Below the pieces are notes generated by a model. That model saw nothing but the letters and a program-made list of their open reading frames with translations. It had not been told where the DNA came from and did not search any database. DNA of 16,181 nt from an uncultured Eubacteriales bacterium (GTDB lineage Bacteria > Bacillota > Clostridia > Oscillospirales > QAMX01): positions 1-16,181 of the forward strand of contig CAJLFQ010000051.1 of assembly GCA_905205975.1 (NCBI GenBank), written 5' to 3'. A program made the translations under genes and the position numbers. Positions 1 to 5,984 of this stretch are shown piece by piece (the first letter of the stretch is position 1; every line of letters begins with the position of its first letter).

Positions 1-114
1 AATTTTTGAGCTAACCTGTTTGCCCTCTGCCCTTAAAAGCGTTGATTTTACTGGATTCTTGCTTGTTTTCTTATGTCAACGCTCTTAATGGGGCGATTCT
101 TTTTGGTTTGCCGC

Positions 115-143
115 TTGACATTTGTCCGATTTCGTACTATAAT
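115..143 (+). promoter_or_regulatory. Consensus SigA promoter of the marR-MATE operon
   Basis: TTGACA at 115-120 and TATAAT at 138-143 are both exact consensus hexamers separated by exactly 17 bases. The expected transcription start is near 150, leaving a leader of about 55 bases before the MarR start codon. A promoter this strong in front of a MarR-type repressor suggests that output is held down by repression rather than by weak RNA polymerase binding. The first 110 bases of the window hold no supported gene. Confidence 0.9.
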
Positions 144-149
144 ATCTGA

Positions 150-176
150 CATGCGCGTTTTTTGCGGGCGTGCATG
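150..176. promoter_or_regulatory. Inverted repeat at the transcription start, candidate MarR operator
   Basis: CATGCGCG (150-157) and CGTGCATG (169-176) form an inverted repeat matching at 7 of 8 positions around an 11-base centre. It starts 6 bases after the -10 hexamer, where a bound repressor would block initiation or early elongation. MarR dimers bind imperfect palindromes in their own promoters, so autorepression by the next gene is a reasonable inference. Position and symmetry are the only evidence, and the centre is long for a MarR site. Confidence 0.35.
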
Positions 177-207
177 ACGCAGCGTTTTTCGGAGGTGTAA
201 CATTCAA

Positions 208-657
208 ATGGCAACCCACGCTTCGCCGGAACTCCGGCAGTGGAACCGGCTGACCGCCGAGACGGGCGCCGTCTACCACGCGATCGCACGGCAGCTCGGC
301 ATTTCCGACAGTGCACTGCAGATCCTCTATGTTTTATACGTTTCAGAGGCGCCCTGCCTCTTGCAGCAGCTCTGCCGTCTGGCTGCTCTGCCGAAGCAGA
401 CGATTCATTCCGCCCTGCGGAAGCTGGCGGAAGACGGCATGCTGACGATCTCGCTCACAGACGGAAAAAGTAAATCCGTCGCGCTGACCCCGGCTGGACA
501 GGCGTTTGCCGACCAGACAGCCGGACAGGTCATCCGGCTGGAAAACAGCGTGTTCGCCGCGCTTTCGCCGGAAGACCGCACCCGTTATCTTGAACTGACC
601 TCCCGGTTCTTAGCAGATCTGCGGCAGAAATCCAAATATCTGGAGAAGAAAACATGA
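208..657 (+). CDS. MarR family transcriptional regulator
   Basis: A 149-residue protein, normal for the family. An N-terminal helix (about 8-30) precedes a winged helix-turn-helix at about 45-100. The recognition-helix region is around residues 62-77 (LPKQTIHSALRKLAEDG), and the wing carries the typical hairpin TDGKSKSVALTPAG. The C-terminal helices (about 103-145) would make the dimer. Such proteins usually repress adjacent efflux genes and release DNA when they bind a small-molecule ligand. The ATG at 208 is chosen because GGAGGTG at 191-197 precedes it at workable spacing. The stop overlaps the start of the MATE exporter as ATGA, so the two are translationally coupled and the exporter is the likely target. 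The ligand cannot be read from sequence. Confidence 0.93.
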   Translation: MATHASPELRQWNRLTAETGAVYHAIARQLGISDSALQILYVLYVSEAPCLLQQLCRLAALPKQTIHSALRKLAEDGMLTISLTDGKSKSVALTPAGQAFADQTAGQVIRLENSVFAALSPEDRTRYLELTSRFLADLRQKSKYLEKKT

Positions 658-1979
658 TTCAGCTTTCCGACCACTTTACGTACCGCAGATTGCTGCGGTT
701 CACGCTCCCTTCCATTATTATGATGGTCTTCACGTCGATTTACGGCGTTGTAGACGGCTTTTTTGTCTCCAACTACGTCGGTGAAACGTCGTTTGCCGCC
801 GTCAACTTCATCATGCCCGTGCTGATGATCCTGGGCTGCATCGGCTTCATGTTCGGGACGGGCGGCGCCGCTTTGATTTCAAAGCTGATGGGAGAAGGCA
901 ATCAGAAAAAAGCCAATGAAACGTTTACGCTCGTCGTCACCGTTTCCACGGTGCTGGGCGCGCTGCTGGCCGTGCTGGGTATTTTGTTCGTCCGCCCGTT
1001 GGCGCAGCTGCTCGGCGCAGAAGGCGAAATGCTTGAAAGCTGTGTCCGGTATGCGCGCATCGTTTCCATCGCCCAGCCGTTTTTCGTGCTGCAATATGAG
1101 TTTCAGTGTTTCTTTTCTGTCGCAGAAAAGCCGAAACTCGGTCTGATCGTCACCGTCATCGCCGGTGTCACCAACATGGTGCTGGATGCGCTGTTTGTCG
1201 CTGTGCTGCCTTGGGGATTGGCAGGCGCCGCTGCGGCGACAGCCTTCAGCCAGTTTGTCGGCGGCGCGGTTCCGCTGGCTTACTTTTTGTTCCGCAACAA
1301 GACCCGCCTGCGTTTCGGCCGGTTTCACTTTGACGGGCGCGCCCTGTTCAAGACCTGCTCCAACGGCGTTTCCGAGTTTATGAGCAACATCTCCTCTTCG
1401 CTGGTCGGCATGCTCTATAATGCGCAGCTCCTCAAATATGCCGGGCAGAGCGGCATTTCCGCCTACGGCGTATTGATGTATGTCAACTTCGTCTTCCTGT
1501 CGATTTTCATCGGCTACTCCGTCGGCACCGCGCCGATCATCGGCTATCACTTCGGCGCAAAGAACCATGACGAACTGAAGAGCCTCCTGCGCAAGAGCTT
1601 CCAAATGGTCGCCATCGGCGCTGCGGCCATGTTTGCCGCTGCGTGGCTGCTGGCGCGTCCGCTGGCCTCCATGTTTGTCGGCTACAACAAAGATTTGATG
1701 GCGATGACGCTGCGCGCCTTCCATTTTTTCTCGTTCTCCTTCCTGTTCGCCGGGTTCTCCATTTTCGGCTCCGCCTTCTTTACGGCTTTGAACGACGGTC
1801 TGACGTCTGCGCTGATTTCCTTCCTGCGGACGCTCGTGTTTCAGGCGTCTGCTGTGCTGGTCTTCCCGATTCTGTGGGAGCTTGACGGCATTTGGCTGTC
1901 GATTGTCGGCGCCGAATTTATGGCCGTCACCGCGACGGTGATTTTCCTGATTGCAAAGCGCCGGAAGTTCGGATATTAA
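654..1979 (+). CDS. MATE family multidrug efflux transporter
   Basis: A 441-residue integral membrane protein with about 12 hydrophobic segments in two similar halves, the normal MATE size and layout. Family landmarks include the N-terminal LRFTLPSIIMMVFTSIYGVVD with its FVSNYVG turn, and the first-half GTGGAALISKLMGEGN loop. The second-half counterpart is GTAPIIGYHFGAKNHDE, in which the G-x-P-x-x-G-Y/N pattern is typical. MATE proteins expel cationic drugs, dyes or metabolites using a Na+ or H+ gradient. The start codon overlaps the MarR stop, and a GGAG element at 642-645 lies upstream inside marR. A perfect terminator begins 11 bases after the stop, so this is a two-gene operon. It most resembles MepA/DinF-type Firmicutes MATE proteins. 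The substrate is unknown. Confidence 0.95.
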   Translation: MIQLSDHFTYRRLLRFTLPSIIMMVFTSIYGVVDGFFVSNYVGETSFAAVNFIMPVLMILGCIGFMFGTGGAALISKLMGEGNQKKANETFTLVVTVSTVLGALLAVLGILFVRPLAQLLGAEGEMLESCVRYARIVSIAQPFFVLQYEFQCFFSVAEKPKLGLIVTVIAGVTNMVLDALFVAVLPWGLAGAAAATAFSQFVGGAVPLAYFLFRNKTRLRFGRFHFDGRALFKTCSNGVSEFMSNISSSLVGMLYNAQLLKYAGQSGISAYGVLMYVNFVFLSIFIGYSVGTAPIIGYHFGAKNHDELKSLLRKSFQMVAIGAAAMFAAAWLLARPLASMFVGYNKDLMAMTLRAFHFFSFSFLFAGFSIFGSAFFTALNDGLTSALISFLRTLVFQASAVLVFPILWELDGIWLSIVGAEFMAVTATVIFLIAKRRKFGY

Positions 1980-1989
1980 GCGTTTGCCG

Positions 1990-2029
1990 CCGGTTCTGCC
2001 CAGTTTCTCCGGGCAGAACCGGTTTTTTT
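1990..2029 (+). terminator. Rho-independent terminator of the marR-MATE operon
   Basis: A perfect 12-base-pair stem (CCGGTTCTGCCC at 1990-2001 with its complement at 2011-2022) encloses a 9-base loop and runs directly into seven Ts (2023-2029). Confidence 0.95.
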
Positions 2030-2060
2030 GATGTTCCGGCTTCCGAAACGACCGGATTTG

Positions 2061-2069
2061 TGGTATACT
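2061..2069 (+). promoter_or_regulatory. Extended -10 promoter of the acyltransferase gene
   Basis: TGGTATACT at 2061-2069 is a TGn-TATACT extended -10 element, one base off TATAAT. The -35 position 17 bases upstream (2041-2046, TTCCGA) is poor, which an extended -10 can compensate. It lies between the preceding terminator and the ribosome site of the next gene, 42 bases before the ATG. Confidence 0.55.
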
Positions 2070-2110
2070 TTGACATACGGTGCGTTCACCGTTCAGAGAG
2101 GAGCTTTGTC

Positions 2111-3148
2111 ATGCAGCCGACACGCGAATCGAATACCCGCTCCATCGGGAAGCCCTTTGACCGCGGAACCGCATGGATGCGGCTGCTGGCGGCCTATTTC
2201 GTCGTTTTGATCCATGCCGCATGGCGTTTTTCAGCGGCGGAGGTGATTTGGCTTTCCGCCGCCCGGTTTTCCGTGCCGCTGTTTGTCATCATCAGCGGGT
2301 TTTATCTGCTGGCGTCGCCGCAGCCGGGACGCAAACTGATCGAAAAAACGCTCCGGCTTCTGTGGCTGATGCTCTTCTGGTCGGCTGTCTACTACCTCTA
2401 CGTCCGGCTGACCGGAACCATGTCCGGCGGTGCAGCTGCGCTGGCCGTCTACCTGCTGACGCAGCCGGTACACCTCTGGTATCTCTATGCCGCCGCTGCG
2501 CTGTATCTCTTTACGCCGGTCTTTTTTGTCTTCGCCGAACACGCCGGGCGCAGCGTTTACCGGTATGCGCTCTTCCTCTGCTTTCTCTTCGGCTCCGTGA
2601 TAACGATCCTTTTGCGAAGCGAGTCGTTTCCACTGCTGGCAGACATCATGGACAAGACCAAAATTGCCGCGTTGCTCGGCTTCCCCGGCCTGTTTCTGCT
2701 GGGCGGGTATTTCCGGCGGTTTCCGACTGCCCGCAGAGGACGCATCCTGCTCTGCGTGGCCGCTCTGTTCAGCGTCGCGGCGACCGCCGCATGGACGTGG
2801 CGCTACTCCGCCCCCAAGCAGCAGATTGAGCCGCTGCTGATGAGCTTCTTTGCGCCGGGCGCCGTTCTGCCTGCCGCCGCGCTGTTCGCAGTTCTGCAAA
2901 ACGTCAAGCGTCCCGCTGCACACCCGTGCGCGGCAGCCGTACTGGCGGAAGCTTCCCGCTGCACGTTCGGTGTCTACTTGATGCACCCGCTCGTGCTGCT
3001 CATCCTCCGGAATCAGCTGCGCCTGACGTTCGGACTGCTGCCGGAGGCGCTCGATCTGCCGCTGCGCAGCCTGCTGGTCTTCCTGCTGTCGCTCGGCTGC
3101 ACCGTTTTGCTGCGCCGCATTCCTTTCCTGCGCCGGATTGCCGGTTGA
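2111..3148 (+). CDS. Integral-membrane acyltransferase (acyltransferase-3 family)
   Basis: A 345-residue polytopic protein with about ten membrane segments. The first segment holds the family signature: an Arg near residue 24 followed by LLAAYFVVLIHAAW with His35, then SVPLFVIISGFYLL at about 54-67. The last third has SRCTFGVYLMHPLVLLIL, the typical (S/T)-x-G-(I/V)-YL-x-HP pattern. Known relatives (WecH, the membrane half of OatA) move acetyl or other acyl groups onto sugars of the cell surface; the acceptor here is unknown. The reading frame is open from 1892, but that stretch overlaps the MATE gene and its terminator. The ATG at 2111 is preferred because AGAGAGGAG at 2095-2103 is an excellent ribosome site. 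It appears monocistronic, though no clear terminator follows, so some read-through into the sigma operon is possible. Confidence 0.88.
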   Translation: MQPTRESNTRSIGKPFDRGTAWMRLLAAYFVVLIHAAWRFSAAEVIWLSAARFSVPLFVIISGFYLLASPQPGRKLIEKTLRLLWLMLFWSAVYYLYVRLTGTMSGGAAALAVYLLTQPVHLWYLYAAAALYLFTPVFFVFAEHAGRSVYRYALFLCFLFGSVITILLRSESFPLLADIMDKTKIAALLGFPGLFLLGGYFRRFPTARRGRILLCVAALFSVAATAAWTWRYSAPKQQIEPLLMSFFAPGAVLPAAALFAVLQNVKRPAAHPCAAAVLAEASRCTFGVYLMHPLVLLILRNQLRLTFGLLPEALDLPLRSLLVFLLSLGCTVLLRRIPFLRRIAG

Positions 3149-3190
3149 CGCCGTTTCGCCCGGTATTTTTTGGAATTCCGGCTCTGCGCC

Positions 3191-3219
3191 TTGCATCTGC
3201 TGGTTGAATCGTTTATAAT
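3191..3219 (+). promoter_or_regulatory. SigA-type promoter of the sigma-PrsW operon
   Basis: TTGCAT (3191-3196) and a perfect TATAAT (3214-3219) are separated by 17 bases. The start site would be near 3226, giving a leader of about 64 bases before the sigma-factor ATG. The operon thus seems to be made by the housekeeping polymerase. I see no ECF-type motif here that would indicate autoregulation. Confidence 0.82.
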
Positions 3220-3289
3220 TAAAGTGACGTATTCTACCGGCGCCTTTTTTGAATGGGCGGATCGGTCAAAGGAAAGAGGAGCATCCGTT

Positions 3290-3844
3290 ATGATTTCCGA
3301 CGAAGCGACATACCGGCAGTATCTCGACGGCGATGAATCGGCCGCCGAGACGCTTGTCGCGCGGTATGGCGATGCGCTGACGCTCTTCTTGAACGGCTAT
3401 CTCAAGGATATGCACGAATCGGAAGATCTGATGATTGAAGCTTTTGCCTGCATATTTGCCAAGGAACGCCCCATCGGCGCCGACGGCAGTTTTCGGGCCT
3501 ATCTGTACCGGACGGCACGCAATCTGGCCCTGCGCCACTGCCGGAAACACCGGATTGCTTTTCTGCATTTTGAGGAGCTGCCGTTTGAACCGCAGAGCGA
3601 GGCTTTGGCGGACACCCCCTTGTGCCGCAGCGAGCGCAACCGTCAGCTTTACGGGGCGCTGGAACGGCTTCGGGCGGAATACCGCGAGGCGCTCTACCTC
3701 GTCTACTTTGAAAATATGCGCTACCGCGACGCCGCCGCCGTCCTTGGGAAATCCGAAGCCCAGCTGACGAAGCTTGTCTACCGCGGCAAGCAGAGCCTGA
3801 AAACGCTTCTTGAACAGGAGGGATTTCTGTATGCAGACGATTAA
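3290..3844 (+). CDS. ECF-type RNA polymerase sigma factor (sigma-70 family)
   Basis: A 184-residue protein with only the two domains of ECF sigma factors. Region 2 spans about residues 17-88: LVARYGDALTLFLNGYL, the HESEDLMIEAFACIFAK core helix that binds the polymerase clamp, and FRAYLYRTARNLALRHCRKHR for -10 recognition. Region 4 spans about 115-176: ALERLRAEYREALYLVYFENMRYRDAAAVLGKSEAQLTKLVYRGKQSLKTLLEQ is reproduced here only by its key elements, ALERLRAEYREALYL, then the HTH YRDAAAVLGKSEAQLTKLV, which reads the -35. The ATG at 3290 is chosen because AAAGGAAAGAGGAG lies just upstream; the longer open frame from 3170 runs back through the promoter. It overlaps the next gene by 14 bases. ECF factors are usually held inactive by a co-encoded membrane anti-sigma factor. 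The two membrane proteins downstream, and the PrsW protease after them, are the candidates for that control. Confidence 0.92.
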   Translation: MISDEATYRQYLDGDESAAETLVARYGDALTLFLNGYLKDMHESEDLMIEAFACIFAKERPIGADGSFRAYLYRTARNLALRHCRKHRIAFLHFEELPFEPQSEALADTPLCRSERNRQLYGALERLRAEYREALYLVYFENMRYRDAAAVLGKSEAQLTKLVYRGKQSLKTLLEQEGFLYADD

Positions 3845-4187
3845 GGTGCGCACCGAACGCATTTTGAAGTGGGCCGCCAACCTGAAGCGTGCAGCCGCAA
3901 GAAAGCGGTTCCGCCTGCTTTCGGCAGGTTCCCTTGCGCTCTGTCTGCTGGCGATCGCCGGGGTCGGCACGCAGATGCCCGGGTGGATGGCCATGCACGC
4001 CGACAATGCCGGTACTGTCCGGCACGCGTCCGGCGCGGCCAGTCTGATTGCCAATCATGCGCTGCTCGGCTACCTGCTGATGGGGCTGCTCTCGTTTTCG
4101 CTCGGCATTTGTCTGACGCTGCTCCTGTTCCGGATCCGCCGGCACGCTGAACGCCAGCGGCGGGAGGATAAAAAACATGACGCTTGA
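3831..4187 (+). CDS. Small two-TM membrane protein, candidate anti-sigma or PrsW substrate
   Basis: A 118-residue protein I do not recognise by family. A very basic cytoplasmic N-terminus (residues 1-28, rich in Arg and Lys) is followed by TM1 (about 29-46), an outside loop (about 47-77), TM2 (about 78-100) and a charged C-tail. Positive charges on both ends predict N-in/C-in. It has no HxxxCxxC zinc motif, so it is not an RsiW-type ZAS anti-sigma factor. Its place right after the sigma gene, overlapping it by 14 bases, is nevertheless where an anti-sigma factor is normally encoded. AGGAGGG at 3817-3823 supports the ATG at 3831 over an in-frame TTG at 3810. It is a paralogue of the protein at 5649-5981: 14 of 41 identities ungapped over residues 6-46, and 9 of 23 over residues 79-101. 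Anti-sigma function is inference. Confidence 0.82.
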   Translation: MQTIKVRTERILKWAANLKRAAARKRFRLLSAGSLALCLLAIAGVGTQMPGWMAMHADNAGTVRHASGAASLIANHALLGYLLMGLLSFSLGICLTLLLFRIRRHAERQRREDKKHDA

Positions 4188-4791
4188 AGTCCTTAACAAC
4201 ATGGCGCAGGCCGTGATTTTCGGCGGGCTCGCCCTGTTTTCGGCGCTGCTGGCATTCCGCCGGCTGGATCGCCGCCTGATGATTTTGGCGCTGGGCTACG
4301 CCTGCTTTTCCATGGGTACGCTCTTCTGGACACTGCACCTCGCGATTGCCGGGCAGGTGCCGCAGGTTTTTTACGTTTCTGAAGTCTCCTGGCTGGCCTC
4401 TTATCTCTTCTTTCTCTCCTATCAAATCGTCCGGTCGGAAGGAATCCGGTTTCGTTTTTCCGGGCTTTCCGCGCTGGCGGCGCTGTTTTTCGCGGTCAGC
4501 GTACTGGTGTTCCGGATTTTTGGCCCTTCCTATCTGATGTCGTCGCTGCTGGCGCTGACGTTTGCGGTCAACGCCTATCTCTCCGTTTTCCGCCGGGTGC
4601 GCCGGATGAACGGCCGCAGGACGGACTGCTGTATGCTCCTGATTCTCTTCCTGCAGATTCTGCTGTATGCCGTTTCCATTTGGGTGCACGATTACACCCG
4701 TTTCAACGTCTACTTTGCGGTGGACGTGCTGCTGACGGCTTCTTTGGCGGCGCTGCTGCCGCTCTGCGTCCGGGAGGGAAAAACGACATGA
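4177..4791 (+). CDS. Seven-TM membrane protein of unknown function
   Basis: A 204-residue, almost wholly hydrophobic protein. I count seven likely membrane helices at about 9-27, 34-57, 64-85, 93-115, 118-140, 149-169 and 175-196, with short loops and only about eight residues of C-terminal tail. Arg/Lys-rich turns (FRRLDRR after helix 1, FRRVRRMNGRR after helix 5) fall on the same side if the N-terminus is outside, giving an N-out/C-in receptor-like topology. No enzyme motif is visible. The gene overlaps the preceding one by 11 bases (the ATG lies inside its final codons) and ends in ATGA with the protease gene, so all are made together. It could be the sensor of the sigma/protease pathway or a scaffold holding the small protein. 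I do not recognise the family. Confidence 0.85.
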   Translation: MTLEVLNNMAQAVIFGGLALFSALLAFRRLDRRLMILALGYACFSMGTLFWTLHLAIAGQVPQVFYVSEVSWLASYLFFLSYQIVRSEGIRFRFSGLSALAALFFAVSVLVFRIFGPSYLMSSLLALTFAVNAYLSVFRRVRRMNGRRTDCCMLLILFLQILLYAVSIWVHDYTRFNVYFAVDVLLTASLAALLPLCVREGKTT

Positions 4792-5429
4792 CGTATATTG
4801 AAAACATCTTTCTCTGTCTCGCCATTCCGATGATTCTGTCGCTGTTTTTCACGCATGGCCCTGCGCGCCGGTTCACGCTGTTTGTCATTCTCGGCATGGC
4901 GGCCTGTCTGCTTTCCGCTTATGTCAGCAGCTTTTTCATGGGGTATTACCGCACCAACACGGCCGTGACCGCCGTTGAAATCACGCCGGTCTGCGAAGAG
5001 ATTCTGAAGCTGCTGCCGCTGCTTTTCTTCTATTTAATTTTTGAGCCGGACGCAAAAGTATTGCCCGGCGCGGCCATCGCCATTGCCGTCGGATTCGCCA
5101 CGTTTGAAAACGTCTGCTATCTGGTCGAAAACGGCGCCGCAGATTTCGGATTTCTGCTGATTCGCGGGCTGTCCGCCGGGGCGCTGCACATTTTGTGCGG
5201 CATTTTCGCCGGGTTCGCCATCTCCTACGTTTTCTGCCACCGCTGGCTCCAGCTGACCGGCACCGTCGGCATTCTGGGCGCCTGCGTCGGCTTTCATGCG
5301 ATTTACAACCTCCTTGTCACGGGCGGCGGCGTCTGGCAGTCGATCGGCTATTTCTTCCCGTCTTTTCTGATCCTCTGCCTCTTCATCACCCGGCTGCTCC
5401 TTCCCCGCTTCAAAAAAAGGCTCTCCTGA
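4788..5429 (+). CDS. PrsW family intramembrane metalloprotease
   Basis: A 213-residue polytopic protein, close to the length of characterised PrsW proteins. It shows the family motifs in order: EExxK (Glu70, Glu71, Lys74 in CEEILK), FxxFEN (Phe103, Phe106, Glu107, Asn108), a conserved His134 in ALHILCGIFAG, and His170 with Asn174 in GFHAIYN. In Bacillus subtilis the paired glutamates and a late histidine are needed for PrsW to make the first cut in the anti-sigma factor RsiW, releasing SigW. The true start is the ATG at 4788, which overlaps the previous stop (ATGA) and follows GGGAGGG (4772-4778); the open frame extends back to 4680 inside the seven-TM gene. All metal-binding residues are present, so an active enzyme is expected. 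Co-encoding with an ECF sigma factor makes sigma release the likely role. Its substrate is not proven. Confidence 0.9.
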   Translation: MTYIENIFLCLAIPMILSLFFTHGPARRFTLFVILGMAACLLSAYVSSFFMGYYRTNTAVTAVEITPVCEEILKLLPLLFFYLIFEPDAKVLPGAAIAIAVGFATFENVCYLVENGAADFGFLLIRGLSAGALHILCGIFAGFAISYVFCHRWLQLTGTVGILGACVGFHAIYNLLVTGGGVWQSIGYFFPSFLILCLFITRLLLPRFKKRLS

Positions 5430-5444
5430 CCGCGGACCGCATCC

Positions 5445-5485
5445 AAACGAACCCTGCCTGTTCTTCAAGCGGGGTTCGTTTTTTT
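5445..5485 (+). terminator. Rho-independent terminator of the sigma-PrsW operon
   Basis: AAACGAACCCTGC (5445-5457) pairs with 5469-5481 over 13 base pairs with one T:G wobble, around an 11-base loop. The 3' arm runs into a T tract ending at 5485. This separates the sigma operon from the surface-protein operon, so the latter needs its own promoter. Confidence 0.92.
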
Positions 5486-5552
5486 GCAGTGTCAAGCAGC
5501 CGCCGTTTGAACCGTTCGGCGAGATGTCTGCCCCGTCTGTCTTCTGTGCGCG

Positions 5553-5604
5553 TGAAAGTTTTTTCGAGGGGTGGAAGGATTTTTCGGTTTTAGTCTTTTA
5601 TATA
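5553..5604 (+). promoter_or_regulatory. Putative ECF-sigma promoter of the giant surface-protein operon
   Basis: No TTGACA-like -35 stands at proper distance from the only A/T-rich -10 candidate (TATATA, 5599-5604). Instead there is TGGAAGG followed by a T tract (5572-5584), then GTCTTTTATATAG from 5593. A G/A-rich -35 with a T run just after it, and a GTC/CGT-type -10 about 15 bases on, is the usual shape of Firmicutes ECF promoters (compare SigW: TGAAAC, T-rich spacer, CGTA). A related half-element, TGAAAGTTTTTTC, precedes it at 5553-5565, making an imperfect direct repeat. The likely start is near 5605. That the sigma factor at 3290-3844 uses this promoter is inference. Confidence 0.45.
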
Positions 5605-5608
5605 GTAG

Positions 5609-5621
5609 GACGGCATCCGTC
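5609..5621 (+). other. Small hairpin in the surface-operon leader
   Basis: GACGG (5609-5613) and CCGTC (5617-5621) form a perfect 5-bp stem with a 3-base loop. It would lie at the very 5' end of the transcript if initiation is near 5605, where such hairpins commonly stabilise mRNA. Chance occurrence is quite possible. Confidence 0.25.
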
Positions 5622-5648
5622 TGTCCGATTTAGAAAGGAGGTTTTCAC

Positions 5649-5981
5649 ATGACCGGTTCGATGGAAGTCCGTATGCAGGCAATCCGCCGCAGAACGGTTC
5701 AGAAACGGCGCACGCTTGACCGGCGCGCGTTCGCCTGTCTCTCGGCCTTCAGTCTGTGCCTGATCGCCGGCATTGCCGCGCTTCTGGGCCGCGTTCAATC
5801 CGCCGGTTTGCCCTCTGTGACCGCCGGTTACAGCGCAGTTCTGCTCCGAAACGGCGCCGGGCTGTATATTCTGGTCGGCATTACCGCATTCGCTGTCGGT
5901 GCAGCGCTCACGCTGATCTGCATCCGGCTTCAAAACAAACGATCCCCCCGCACAAACCGTGCGAAAGAAAGCGAGGAATAA
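5649..5981 (+). CDS. Small two-TM membrane protein, paralogue of the one in the sigma operon
   Basis: A 110-residue protein with an Arg-rich cytoplasmic N-terminus (1-27), TM1 (about 28-47), a short outside loop (about 48-70), TM2 (about 71-92) and a basic/acidic tail. It matches the protein at 3831-4187 without gaps within each block. Shared residues are Val7, Arg8, Ile12, Arg21, Arg25, Phe28, the LSA-x-SL stretch at 31-36 and Gly47 around TM1, and Tyr73, Gly77, Phe81, Gly84, Leu-Thr-Leu 87-89 and Arg93 in TM2. The start is sure: AAAGGAGG (5634-5641) sits 7 bases before the ATG. It is separated by 3 bases from the giant SLH gene, so the two are co-expressed. It may be a decoy or alternative partner for the sigma/protease machinery, or an accessory of surface-protein export. 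The function is not known. Confidence 0.82.
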   Translation: MTGSMEVRMQAIRRRTVQKRRTLDRRAFACLSAFSLCLIAGIAALLGRVQSAGLPSVTAGYSAVLLRNGAGLYILVGITAFAVGAALTLICIRLQNKRSPRTNRAKESEE

Positions 5982-5984
5982 GTC

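Noticed and set aside
35..86. Inverted repeat AAAAGCGTTGA / TCAACGCTCTT (10 of 11 pairs, 30-base centre) upstream of the marR promoter
   Set aside because: The centre is long, there is no T run and no flanking duplication, so it fits neither a terminator nor an insertion-sequence end. It may be chance.
879..1724. Long - strand open frames opposite the MATE gene, and opposite the acyltransferase (2231-3196)
   Set aside because: They are shadows of well-recognised + strand membrane proteins; the predicted products are hydrophilic and without any domain or start signal.
1892..2110. N-terminal extension of the acyltransferase frame
   Set aside because: It would overlap the end of the MATE gene, run through a perfect terminator and the promoter, and lacks family features. 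The ATG at 2111 has a strong ribosome site.
3170..3289. N-terminal extension of the sigma-factor frame
   Set aside because: It contains the TTGCAT/TATAAT promoter; the ATG at 3290 has a ribosome site and gives a normal-length ECF factor.
3831..4187. Calling the small two-TM protein an RsiW-type zinc anti-sigma factor
   Set aside because: There is no HxxxCxxC motif, the cytoplasmic N-terminus is only about 28 residues, and there are two TM segments rather than one. Only the genomic position suggests an anti-sigma role.
4680..4787. N-terminal extension of the PrsW frame
   Set aside because: It lies wholly within the seven-TM gene in another frame; the ATGA-coupled start at 4788 gives the usual PrsW length.
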